The position numbers and the translations under genes are program-made. Shown in pieces: positions 1 through 10,800 of a stretch of 64,000 bases of DNA (position 1 is its first letter; every line of letters begins with the position of its first letter). The notes below the pieces were generated by a model that searched no databases, was not told the DNA's origin, and worked only from the letters and a program-made list of their open reading frames with translations. This stretch comes from Steinernema hermaphroditum (taxonomy: Eukaryota; Nematoda; Chromadorea; Rhabditida; Steinernematidae), in the NCBI GenBank assembly GCA_030435675.1, contig CM059624.1, forward strand, positions 10,440,769 to 10,504,768, in the 5' to 3' direction.

Positions 1-48
1 GTCGTCCTTCTAGTCTCTCTCTTCGCCACCTTGAGGATTCAGTTTTGA
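1..48 (+). CDS. possible 3' end of an upstream gene
   Basis: Frame 1 is open from the left edge of the window and ends in TGA at 46-48. A consensus AATAAA lies at 81-86, a normal distance for a nematode poly(A) signal. Only fifteen codons are visible and they carry no recognisable motif, so this could be chance. The start and product lie outside the window. Confidence 0.2.
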   Translation, partial: VVLLVSLFATLRIQF

Positions 49-208
49 AGTTGTTGTTTATTGAATATTTCTGTTTTATAAATAAACGGTTTCCTAAAGG
101 GTCTCTCCACCATTTTATTCCTTTGGCACCGCCTAGAAGTGAAGCTCAACAGAAGAAAGTTTACATTGATGCAATGTGTCTTATGTACAGGGTGTTCGCT
201 AATACGGT

Positions 209-852
209 CTACTCTTTGTCCTTCTTCTTCAGCTTTTCCAGCAACTCAAGCACCTTTGCATCGCCCAGGTCCTTCGCCCATTGCGGTTCAGGAATGCTCA
301 CATTGGCCATCGCACTGCGGATTTCCGATATTTTATCTGAAAGCGGTTGTTAGGGTATCATTGAAAGGCCAAAACCACAGAAGAAGAAAACTCCCAAACT
401 CACTTTTGTCCAAATCGATTGATTTCCTCGGCGACGAAGACTTTGGAATTTCGGGGTTCGGATGGTTTGAGTAGACGGCTTCGGCCTCCTTCAGAGCCTG
501 GAACATTGTACTTGGCTTGAGATAGAAAATTAGAATTTGCCTGCTCAAAATCTTTCTGAATTCCGGGCGAAACAAACGAATGCGAAAAGTTCACACTGGG
601 CATCTGAACGCTCTGTTCTTCCCTCTCGGTCACCGTATTCTCCTCTTCCTCCTGCTCTTTGTCTGCGTCTTCTTCTCCAGGATTCGGGTCTTCGACTATC
701 GCTCGCAGGGCGACATATCCATCCGGAGCGCCGTCTCGGCTCCGCTCAGGCTCCGCATCACTATCCGGGTCGGTTTCTGCCTCGCTGGAGGAGTCATCGG
801 AATCTGGCCTGATGACGACAAAGTCGTCTTCGAAGTCGGCCGTCGTCGACAT
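209..852 (-). CDS. MEA1: MEA1-like (male-enhanced antigen 1 family) protein
   Basis: Two exons on the minus strand, 852-404 and 314-209, give 184 residues, close to the usual length of animal MEA1 (about 185). The N-terminal half is very acidic (Asp/Glu/Ser-rich). A GYVAL motif near residues 45-49 matches the Gly-Tyr motif of the family. The C-terminal 35 residues carry the conserved MEA1 block, with MANVSIPEPQWAKDLGD followed by a basic tail. The donor is a good GTGAGT at 403. The acceptor used here (CCGCAG, exon from 314) is weaker than a TTTCAG 22 nt upstream (exon from 336), but the stronger one reads straight into TAA and gives only 150 residues. The family's biochemical role is not well defined; in mammals it is linked to spermatogenesis. 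An acceptor-like TTTTAG precedes an out-of-frame ATG at 917, so a short upstream ORF is possible. Confidence 0.75.
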
Positions 853-2356
853 TCCGACTCCGTTGTAGGCGACGTCAAACCCGATTCTCCATCCATCTCT
901 TTCGTAATTTTCGTCATCTAAAACACAAACTGTGCGGGATCATTAGGTTCACAACAAACCGTCACTGTGGATGTCGCGAGGACGATCCGAGGGACCCATG
1001 TTGTCCACTGCGCGGGGCGGTGTCATCACGACGATCTGTGGAATCCTGGATTCTGATTCGTGGAATCTACCTCTTTTACACGGAACTGTCACGATGGAGA
1101 AGGCAATGAATGCAATATAGTTCGAAACTCACAAACAAGTTTCAATTTAGAACGGATATCGCGCGCCCAACCAAATGTATCGATCAGACCAATGCCAGAG
1201 CGTCGTCTTTCTCGTTTGAAAACGATGCGTGTGGTCGCAGGACATGAATTTCGTGTCCACATAATATAAAATTGTCCAAAGAATACACCTCAAAATCACA
1301 AATTATTCAGAAAAATTAGCATTCAGTTTAGCTTTACGCTTAGTGATCCTAGGACGCCGACGAGCCGAAGACAAGCACTATATTCATTTTGTACGCACCT
1401 TAACATCTCGGGTTAGGGCACATGTCTAGAGTTAGACATGCTGGATAAGAAAGGAATTGGTGTCCGATTGGCTTGCCGCTCAATTGTCAGGGCTAGCGCA
1501 ATTGAAGTGTGCGAGTTGTGCGCACAATTGTTTCTTAGATCCCGTTAGTGTCATTACTGAAAAACGATATTTTGCAGCACTGTTTGATGAACAGATGTCC
1601 CACCTTATACGTCGTTTCACTTCATCCATTAACCCAATTTAACATTCTATGGTCCACGACCCTCTTGTTTCTTCGCTAATTTTTATCAGGGTTCATTAAG
1701 ATAGCATTACTTGCGGAGACCATCCGCACTTAAAGCAGTATATCAACTGCAGACAACTGGACAACTGCATCAAAAACGACCTCAAAAAAAAAAAGCCAAG
1801 AACAATGTACAGAGTTGGCGAGAACTTTGCAACTTCTTTCATTCCTTCGCAAAACCTCTAAGTAGCCGATTTCGCCCAATCGGCGTCCATTCATCGCGAG
1901 AGTCATCTATTTCACACGAGCACGATTCGCTGTTTGCGCAATGTCGATTGACGATGCTGAACCGAGTGCAAACAGTTTTAAACACCTCGATGAAATACGC
2001 CCACAACTTAATCTGAGATTCTGGTGAAAGGGAAAAAGCTGGGAATGATAAGAACGGTCAGATAGAGTTGGCGTCGTCGAAGAGTCGGACGGTGGGGATA
2101 AGCTTCTTTGAGCAATCTATGTTTCTTTCAGCACAACAGGAAGGGGATTTAAGCTACCATAGTAGAACGAATTTCTATACCATTCGATTGCCGCCATCGA
2201 TAGGGACTCCGGTGGCGTCCCTACGCACCCTCTCTTCGCGCATTTTTTGCCCGAGTTCATCTACTTGTGAAGAATCGTCTGGTTCGGGTTCAGGACCGGT
2301 TGGTCAGTTTTACTCGAAATTACCATCCTCTTCTCGGAGGACCAAAAAACGCGACG
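853..2356. other. intergenic region with no recognised gene
   Basis: Short ORFs on both strands here lack recognisable motifs, splice-site support or coding bias. A small hairpin, CATGTCTA-GAGT-TAGACATG, lies near 1421-1440. Nothing else was identified. Confidence 0.5.
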
Positions 2357-2686
2357 ATGACCTTTAGGATTCGCGAGCCGAGTGGCCAAGAGGGACCGGT
2401 TGGCGGCGTTGTCGCATGTCCTGTTCCGAAGAACCGGTCCTGGGATCCAATTACGGCCGACAAACTCGGGCTAATCGCATGGGTAATCTCAGTTACACTG
2501 ATAATCTTTCTGGTCTCGACAGGACGCACACAAGAAGACTCTCAATTACGAGCTAAGCAAACAGTGGACAAAGCTGCGGACAACTATTGTTTTCGATGTA
2601 GAACGGCGACTAAGCGAAAGTACTCGGACACCCTAAAATGGTTCCAAACAACACAACACTTTTGTACAGTTCAGGCATGCAATTAA
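2357..2686 (+). CDS. tentative single-pass membrane protein ORF
   Basis: An uninterrupted 109-codon frame starts at ATG 2357. It has a polar N-terminus, a strongly hydrophobic segment at about residues 37-55 (LGLIAWVISVTLIIFLVS) that would span a membrane, and a basic, cysteine-containing tail. No family was recognised. It lies just upstream of the inhibitor gene on the same strand and ends before that gene's TATA box. The last part could be intronic, because a TTTTTTTGTAG acceptor-like site follows at about 2704. It may be a chance ORF. Confidence 0.25.
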   Translation: MTFRIREPSGQEGPVGGVVACPVPKNRSWDPITADKLGLIAWVISVTLIIFLVSTGRTQEDSQLRAKQTVDKAADNYCFRCRTATKRKYSDTLKWFQTTQHFCTVQACN

Positions 2687-2860
2687 TTGACTGTTTTTTT
2701 GTAGGCATTCCTCGCTCTCCGATTGTTTCTAATGTCGTCCTCTCCCGCTGGCGCTCTCGAGTGGACAACGCACCGGGCTATCCGCAAAAACAGCGACTTC
2801 GAGCGTCTTCGAGCGGCCCCTCCCCTTCGATCACCTTCAGGCCCCCGACTGTCACCCGAA

Positions 2861-2868
2861 TATAAAAG
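2861..2868 (+). promoter_or_regulatory. TATA box of the Kunitz/WAP gene
   Basis: TATAAAAG lies 80-87 nt upstream of the ATG at 2948. A start site about 30 nt downstream would leave a short pyrimidine-rich leader. The placement and perfect consensus suggest a strong, tissue-restricted promoter. Confidence 0.7.
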
Positions 2869-2947
2869 GCGTTCTTTCGGACAATCGGCACATCACTCAT
2901 CTCAGCCTCCTTCTCTCGATCGTCCTCCCCTCCCATCCCCGACAATC

Positions 2948-4094
2948 ATGCACATCAGAACTGTTCTTTTTGTCGGACTTTTGGTAAGTGATACCGTACC
3001 CGGCCTTCCAATACTCATTCTTCGCTTCCAGGCCATTGGCGCTATTCACTCCCAGAGGGTCGAATGGTGCGATTATTGGCGCCGAATCGGGAAACTCCAC
3101 GAACACCCGGAGTGTACGCGAGGAATCGACGTCGAGACGACGACGACGCTGAAGCCCGAGCTGGCAGTCTGCACTCTGTAGGTCTTTCAGCACCACCGTG
3201 CTCCTAAAGTGCGCTTCTAGGCATTCTGCGCTGATCCAGTGCACCGCCGATCGAGAGACGTGTCCCCGGAGCGGCCAGGTGTGCACCCAGTCGGACGGTA
3301 CCATGTGCTGTCAGAGCGTCACGGACGGTGAGTGACCAGTTTCGTTGTTTGTTTGCGACGATGATCGTTTCGAGACCCTCGGGGTCCCAATGTTTGTTTG
3401 CGTTCTTGACACTTCTGAGGGACGCTCCTGAAGCCTTTGTCTTCAGGCATCCCCGTCAGTCACATCAACGCCAAACCGGGAAGCTGCCCCCCTCCGCTCG
3501 GCATCTCCGTCCTGCAGGACTCCACCGTCGGCTGCTGGCTGGACAGCAACTGCCCTGGCATCCAGAAGTGCTGCCTGGAGCCGAACGCCGTCACCAACTC
3601 GGCCACCCGTATCTGTCGCGACCCCACTGGCATTCCCGGTAGGTGTGCACTCCCACAGCACAGCTCGCATCACCCACCTTCTGAGGCTTATCGGGGCGCG
3701 CTTTCCAGGCGACTCGGTGTGCAACCTCCCGTTGGCCGTCGGTTCCTGCACGGCGCCTTCCGTCCGCTTCTACTACGACGCCTCTTCGGGCAAATGCAAC
3801 GCTTTCACCTATTCGGGCTGCGGAGGCAACGCCAATAACTTCCAATCGCTTAGCAGCTGCGAAGCCACTTGTCACTCTTCTGGTACACCCCTTCCACACG
3901 CACTCCATCATCACTCCCCTTCAGGTATCCGAGGCACTCCCGCGTGTCCAGCTGACGCCAACACGGGACTCAACTGCCTTTTCGCCCACGCCGACGCCTG
4001 CCAGACGGATGCGGACTGCTTGGGACGCGAGAATACCGCGCAGCCCTCCTGCTGCAGGACCACCTGCGGATACCGTATCTGCTACCAGTACTAG
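2948..4094 (+). CDS. secreted WAP-like/Kunitz-domain protease inhibitor
   Basis: Six exons (2948-2983, 3032-3177, 3221-3327, 3447-3638, 3709-3882, 3925-4094) join in frame to 274 residues. Exon 1 and the start of exon 2 encode a signal peptide (MHIRTVLFVGLL, then AIGAIHS). Then come two cysteine-rich WAP-like modules: one with CTADRETCPRSG..CC and one with GSCPPPLG..CWLDSNCPG..CC. One Kunitz/BPTI module in exon 5 has all six cysteines and the YYD, FxYSGCGGNANNF and SCEATC hallmarks. A third WAP-like module follows to the end. The Kunitz P1 position (after GSC) is Thr, not Lys or Arg, so trypsin is unlikely to be the target. The product should be extracellular. Similar multi-domain proteins act in cuticle and matrix or as secreted inhibitors. 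The last intron (3883-3924, 42 nt) is a stop-free multiple of three, so it could be retained. Confidence 0.9.
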
Positions 4095-4222
4095 GCCCGG
4101 GTCTCGCCGACGCAGTGACTACTTAAGCTAAGGATTATTTATCAGATTTTAACTATGTGACAAGGTGCTCTCCTAAAGCGTTTATTTATTGTTTTGCCGG
4201 TGTGACTGCAGAGCAATTTGAT

Positions 4223-4228
4223 AATAAA
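4223..4228 (+). terminator. poly(A) signal of the Kunitz/WAP gene
   Basis: AATAAA lies about 130 nt after the stop codon, followed by an A/T-rich run. Confidence 0.7.
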
Positions 4229-4655
4229 AAAATTCTATATTTGACTGTCACCACATCCACCAGAAAGTAGTGTAGTCACAGTGCTGCTGATATACAGATG
4301 AAGAACAAAAAATAACGAGTTCACGAGTTTATACTCTTGGATCAACAGCCAACGGCTTTAGGCATCCTATGTATAAAGCAACCAGAAAGACACACCGTAG
4401 TCGCGACTTCTCATCTGGCTTCAGTGGTATCAGAATGAAAGTCTGCGATCCCGTTAGTTTGCGCAGCGTCTAAAAAGGCAATCCAATCGAACGGAGTGTA
4501 GGCTAATTTTGAAACAACACCTCCTTGATGTTATAGAACTTCTGGGAGCCGGGGGAATGATTGCGGCAACAGGGACGCAACTTAACTCATTTCTCGTCCG
4601 ATCACCACCCACACAACTGGAAGACCTCAACAATACCGTATCAGTAAGCGAGTCT

Positions 4656-4661
4656 TTATTA
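4656..4661 (-). terminator. candidate poly(A) signal of the ABC transporter gene
   Basis: AATAAA on the minus strand, about 240 nt past the stop at 4900. It is the nearest consensus signal found, but it is distant for a nematode gene. Confidence 0.35.
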
Positions 4662-4899
4662 CACTTCCGTTGCTGAAACGACGTCAAAGTACTTACGAAG
4701 AACAACCTATGTACAACATTCTGGCCAGATTGCAAGTTCCGAACATTATTAGATCATTGGAGGCGGCAAGAGAGGGCGACCAACGTCGACACAATGTACA
4801 AAAGGGAGGTAACGAGGAAAGAAAGAGAGAATTGAAAAGCTATCAAGCAGAGGATCACCCGTGTGACTATGACTGGATTGAAGAAGGACGGCTGCAGAG

Positions 4900-7886
4900 T
4901 CACATCGCCAGCATCGACTGACTGCCCATGATGCTCTGCACTTCGCCGGCGAGCGAAGCAGCGTCGATGTCGCGTAGGGCCCAGTCGCCACTGCCCTCAA
5001 GGTGCAGTTCCACGTCGTGGAACTGCTTGAGCGAGTAGCGGTGTCCCACGGAGACGTAGCTGATGTTCTCTTGGCGCAGCAGGCGGTAGAGGTGCATCTC
5101 CATGTCGAAGCCGATGGCGCTCGTGGACTCGTCGAGGAAGGCGACCTTCGGGCGGTGGTAGAGTACACGGCCGATGGAGAGACGTTGTAGTTCTCCGGGA
5201 GAGAGCGTGTCCATCCTGAAGAGCGCGTTTCCTTTCAACTCTGTACCGCTTGCACTTACCAATCCCACTCGCATGGCGTATCGAATCCATTACATCTCTG
5301 CAAAAGGCTCTCCATCTTGATCCACTCGAGGATCTTCTGCAGCCTCAAGAGGTCCTTCTCCACGGGCAGCGCCTTCAACGGATACACCAGCTGTTGCCTC
5401 AGCGTAGTTCCTCCACTCGGGAAGTAGGACTTCTGAGGAAGGAAGAGCATAGTCGAGGGACGCAGTTTCCAGTGACGGTCGATTTTTCCTACAAGGTGGA
5501 CGTTGTTTCCACGAAGATGCATGAGAACATACCCGATGTGCAGTTCCACAACCCGGCCATTACTCGTAGGATGGATGTTTTACCCGTGCTGCTGTCGCCA
5601 GTGATAATCAGATTGCGACCTTGTGCCACTTGCATCGATAGATCTGAAGAAACGATCTTAGAAGGGGCGAGGAAAGGCTGCCTACTCTGCACAAGGGCGT
5701 TGTTAGGGTCCTCAGGGTACCCGATGGTTGCCGAGTCGAAGGTGATGGCGATTCCGTCATCCACCAGTTCGTCTCTCTCGTTGGTAGACGTTCCTCCCAA
5801 AAGGAACTGAGCCTCCTCTTCGTCAGAATCCATCGCCATTAGTCCCGTTCCCTGATGCCCGTGAAGCTCCTCGATCTAAAGCGGCGTTTTGGTACAAGAA
5901 GACTCGACTCCACTCACATTGCAGAGCTTCTTGTTTCCGGATCCCGTCTTCCTTCCAAACGATGGCAGGTTGGCGCATCCGATCACTCTTGAGCTGCTCT
6001 TCTGGTGATCGCTATCGGTCTCATCCGTCGCCAACACGACTACGGAGCTAGGGACAGTGGAAGGAGGGCGCTCCGTCTCAAGTAGGTCCTCGTGGAGTCT
6101 CTTCAACTCCTCGTACAGTTCAATGACACTGCAAGAAGGGTTTTCGTGGAAGAAGATGATGTCGGAGCATACCGATGGGTGACTCCGGCCATGTCTCCGA
6201 TCCTCTCGGAAAGGGAGATGAGGTTCGTGAAGCTGTAGATTAGGTACAAGTAGAAGAAAGCGTTCCGGCTGATCAGTTCGTTCAGCTGCACTCCGGTACG
6301 GTCATCGTAGGCGTGGGTCACGAATATCGGGATCGACAGGATCAAGTAGCTCAGAATGCCTCCGAAGTATTGGAAGAAGTTTGTGGTAACTGAAATTATG
6401 CAGTTCAGAAGGGACGTTCTTGTGGAAGTGCCACTTACATCCAAGAAGGAACCTCCATTCGACCAACTTCTTCTGAGTCTTGATCAGTCCGTTCAACTTC
6501 TGGTTCGTGAATACGTTCTCGATTAGTCCGGACTGGTAGAAGGCGATCGATTCCGTGTTGGAGCGGACCTCCACGTGCCGCACTCGGAAGTCTCCCTCTT
6601 TTCTCTCTTGCTCAGTGACCAATCCGACGATCGGCGAGAGGACCAGCTTGTTGACGATCGTGGCAACGACGAAGTACGCGTAGATCGCTAGTGGTCCGAG
6701 CCACCCAGAACTAAGAAGTCGACTCTATCTTTCGGCCGCAAGCCAAATAAGGTACCTTTCATAGGTCAGATAGGTGTAGTAGAGAATAATGAACGGAGCA
6801 ATGGTGATAGGCCCCAAGAGCTCCATGGCCAGAAGATTGGTCGTCTTCTCGACATCTTGAGTCATACGCTGATCACTAAACGGAACAGTTTTAGAACAGT
6901 TTTAGTCGCCTGACTCACGGATTGTCGAGGTTGTCGGTTCCTAGTACGTTTAGTCTGTAAAATCCGTGGCGTTTGAAATAGAGACGATGGAGAGTGAGGT
7001 CGCACATGCTTCGACATCGCAGGTACAGCATGGAACACGCGTATTTCATTGTGCTCAGAGCCTAGAACAGTCGGGTTCATTGAAGGTGGTACAGCTTTTG
7101 GTGTACCAGAGATTTTCCGACAATGATGACGGCAGCTTTGGTGAGAAGAGTAAAGAACTCATTCAGATTTCGTTCTCCGAGGATAACGTAGAATTTTGAT
7201 GGGAGGATACCGACGAAGTACGTCGCTACTTGGTCTGAAAACGATTCATGAGGTGAACTTTTCTATCTTCTGATGGAGTCACTTTAGGGAATGTTGAGGC
7301 TGACCTCGTTGTGAACGACCGATTTCGTGAAAAGTGAAAAGGGTGTCGGAGACATAAAAACTGAAGTCACAACTGAAATTTGATCAGTTCTTCGTTTTTT
7401 TTTCTGTAGGAATGGCTAAATTGATGCATTCACAGCTAAATCTCAATAGAAATATGAAATCAGCTACTTTTTTGTGGTGCAGACGGCGTTTTTGTGTGAG
7501 TACGTCAGGTAGCTTTCCCGAAGAAACTCGTTTTTTTGCTTTCCGCTGACGCGTTTCAGGTTTAGTCGAACCGCAAATATTAGATCACTTTTTGAACCTT
7601 TCCAGTTGGGTGCTTACGAATTCATAAAAATAAAAAGCACAAGTACTTCTGGGTACTCTTTCATGAATAATTCATTCATTCGATATCCTAATTAGCTCGC
7701 CTGGTTTACACAGCTGACTTGGACATGCCGATGAAGCATCGAACAGTAATCAAACCAACCTGCTCCAGATATGACGACGACAATAAAAGCCCATAGCACT
7801 GTGGACGATCTGAATCCGGGGAACAGAATCTTAAGCAGTGTGACGAGGCGCTTGAAGAAGAGGAAATCGAGGGAGAACTTCCCCAT
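4900..7886 (-). CDS. ABCD4: ABCD4-like ABC half-transporter (subfamily D)
   Basis: Ten exons on the minus strand (7886-7760, 7234-7107, 7061-6919, 6875-6756, 6710-6439, 6389-6173, 6128-5918, 5875-5533, 5488-5260, 5215-4900) join in frame to 701 residues. The N-terminal half is the ABC_membrane_2 domain, with the subfamily landmarks [54 protein letters not shown] and EGDFR. The ATPase domain has Walker [10 protein letters not shown] (about 499-507), the signature LSPGE (601-605), Walker B VAFLDE (621-626) and the H-loop His 655 in SVGHR. LSPGE followed by a short C-terminus without a long tail fits ABCD4 better than the peroxisomal ABCD1-3 members. ABCD4 is a lysosomal half-transporter for cobalamin in mammals and acts as a dimer. 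The acidic linker between the domains (about 345-440) is longer than in human ABCD4 (606 residues). The first intron is 525 nt; the others are 33-83 nt. Confidence 0.92.
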
Positions 7887-10800
7887 TTTCGATGAATCTC
7901 CGATGAGTTGCTTTGGCGGAATAAATCTCTTTAATTATACATCGGCGAAGAACGGCAGAATCTGGAATGAGGCGTCCATTAGTCGATCAGATGACGAGAG
8001 CTCGAAGGATATTTCGGGGTCGCCGTTGCCAAAAATAGGAGCGTTCTAGCGGGTGCAGGTGAGAGCAGATCATTAGAAATCGGGCGCCCATCGCGACGAA
8101 CGAATCGATTTTATGCGTGCACGCGCGCTCGCACACCAACTGCCGATGGAGGCCGCCGAGTAGCGAGTTAGTGCTTTGGCTGCTGATGGGATTAGGCTCG
8201 TCGCCGAGGACGAGGCGCCGAGGTCGACGCGGAGAGTTACGAGGGCGACAGAAGCTACGATGGAGGGGAGATAAGGGTCTGAGGGAAGAAGCTGGAAATT
8301 GAATTGACGATGAGCGAAAGGATGTGATCTTTTGGAGATGCATTCTATTAGGTGCACTTTGGTTAATTTTCCGGGAACTGAATATCGAAGATTCATCTGT
8401 GATATTTGATTATTATACTTTTGGAGATCTGCCGCGGGCTGTCAAACTCTATTAGAAGAAGAGAAATAATACGGCGGCACTTCAGGATGTATAAACAAAA
8501 GGAAAGACGAACTGAGCTGAGCCGTGTTTGGGAATGTCTGCTATACACTAAATGATTGACAGCGACAGCCAATTCCAATTCATTTCCCACAAAAAACCCA
8601 CACATACAAGCTATACACTACAATCAAGCGGCCATCCTTATGTTCTTCCTGAAACGCGATCACTTTGCCCTTTTCCTGGCGAACCTCCTCCCATTCATGC
8701 AAATCGTGTGCGAACGGGCGCGCTAATCCTGGCTTAATTGAGTGTGACCCTGTTGACGTCCTCAATGGGAGGCGAACAGTGCGATCAAAGTAAGGAGGAA
8801 ACGCGGTGATGTGCGAAAATAACGTCGCTCCTGAAAAACTAGTTTTCGAGTGTGGAAATCAAATTTCGCCGAGAAGCGACACGTGATACCGCAGCTGAAG
8901 CGGCGACGGACAAATAATAAGAGCGTTCAGCCAGGGGTAATCTGAGGAGGTGGGAATGGCGGATACTTGGCTGAGGGGCTGCTTGAATTTTCGCTGGAAC
9001 ACTCATAGTGTCTTGGCAAAAAAGTCTTGGAACTTTTGACCAGAAGATACAGAAGTATAAACAGGAAGTTAAGTGCCAATCACTCTTCGTTGCAGTTGGA
9101 CCAGGTGAAAAGGAAATAACCCAAAGACGCCTTTGTTTCGAAGGTACGGAATGCGATAACAACGCATGCCAGGTCGCCCTTATCATCTTATCCCTCTTAA
9201 CAAATCACTGCGATCATTACTTTGTGCACAAACGTGGCGTCGAACCTGTATACTAAGTTTATGCACAAACCCGATTAAGCGAATTATCTGCCACATTTTT
9301 TTTCTGCTAAAAAACCGCCGTATCAGACGAGGTCTTTAATATACAATTTGGAAATTCGATTAAATTAAAAATTCAACGAATAGCTCGTTTAACATGAACT
9401 TGTTGGGGAGGAGGCCACGCCTCTCGCCCCGCAATAGTACGCTTCATCAAACAAGAGGAATCCAAATAGATGAGTGCCCAGAAAGTGTAACGAAGGAAAT
9501 GTGAAGAGCGGTTCCTGCATAAAAATTGAAACGTCAGCAGTTGTTGAAGCAGTATATATCAAAAGACTTGCTTGATACACAAGTCGACAGTTCGATCAGA
9601 TCGCGAATTAAACGGCGCTTCTATTTTTTTGCAGAAGATATGGGAAGCGCAGAGTAGTTCTAGAATAGCGAAAAAAAGTCGCTTAAAAATTAATAATTCG
9701 ATAAATTCGCCGCTTCGCAAGCATTTTTCTCCCATGGAAGTCCATTTTGGACAGCAAGGTGCAGCACTTTCGAAGCGAGATTTTTGAAAAAGCCGAATTC
9801 TATGAATAATTGTGGAAGGAGGCCAAAATGGGTCTAAAAAGGCGACGAGAAGGAAACGTTTGATGGAAAGGAGACCTGAAGGAAGTCTCCTTTATAAAAA
9901 TTGCCTTATTGCAAATAGTGATCCCAAAGAAGCCTTGTATCCGGAAGACATTCGGATTTGTTGTGAAGAAGGGTCCTTTTTGCAACCACACAAATAAGAT
10001 TTGGTTCCGTGGGACTCCTTCCGCGTGAACAACACAGTTCTACTTAATTGAATTTCTTGATTAGCCCCAAAAAGAACGCTGCTGACGTCAACGCCCCCGA
10101 GCAGCACTGATCCCGTTGGTAGAGTCCCGGGCGGCACGGAGGACGCCATTGACACCTCGGTGGGCGCCCTTATATACAAATCTGAGCGCGGCCATTAATC
10201 TAAACCATCACGCTTCATCGAGCACCCAAAGGGGCCAAACGATTCGGTTTCGGTCGCTTTGCACTTTCGATGGAGCCAAGTGTCGGATGACAGCGGAGGA
10301 TGTGGTGTGAAGTCGCCAGAACGTGAAAAAGAGGAAGGGACACGGTAATTATCCGCGCTGGATGACGACAATTTGAATATAATTGCGCGCCGAAAAACAC
10401 GGTTGTCAGCTGCCGAGGCGCGCCTATGGTCATTAATCTCGGTTGAGCAGCTGTAATTAGCGGTGTAAGCGGAGAAGCAGGCATGAAATATGAAGAAGAC
10501 GGTAGGGAAAGCGGCGAAGTATAGCTGTAGAGAACAGCCGCAAAAAAAGAACACACAGGGCTGCAGCAGTTGGCAGAATGCATGCAAAAGAACAAAGGGT
10601 CCGACTGATAAGAGGACACTCAGATGTGATTCATTTCCTCTGGATTGTAATACTGTACATAAAGGATCGGAAGTGAGATATGCAAATGCGAAAACAACGC
10701 ATATCTGTTGATGTAGATGCGCGAAAAAATGAAGGCTTTTAAAGTGCCGCAAATCAGAGACGTGTTGAAATCTTTCCGTTTTTGTTGGACACTGTTCGCG

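Larger units (their letters stand above)
4095..4899. other. spacer between two convergent genes
   Basis: This holds the 3' flanks of the inhibitor gene (plus) and the ABC transporter gene (minus). Apart from the two poly(A) signals listed separately, nothing recognisable was seen. Confidence 0.6.

Noticed and set aside
4670..4921. Plus-strand ORF next to the ABC transporter 3' end
   Set aside because: It overlaps the transporter's 3' flank and stop region, has no homology signal, and its composition follows the opposite strand.
7261..7759. Separate gene in the large first intron of the ABC transporter
   Set aside because: No coding frame with motifs was found, and the flanking exons join in phase to a conserved protein.
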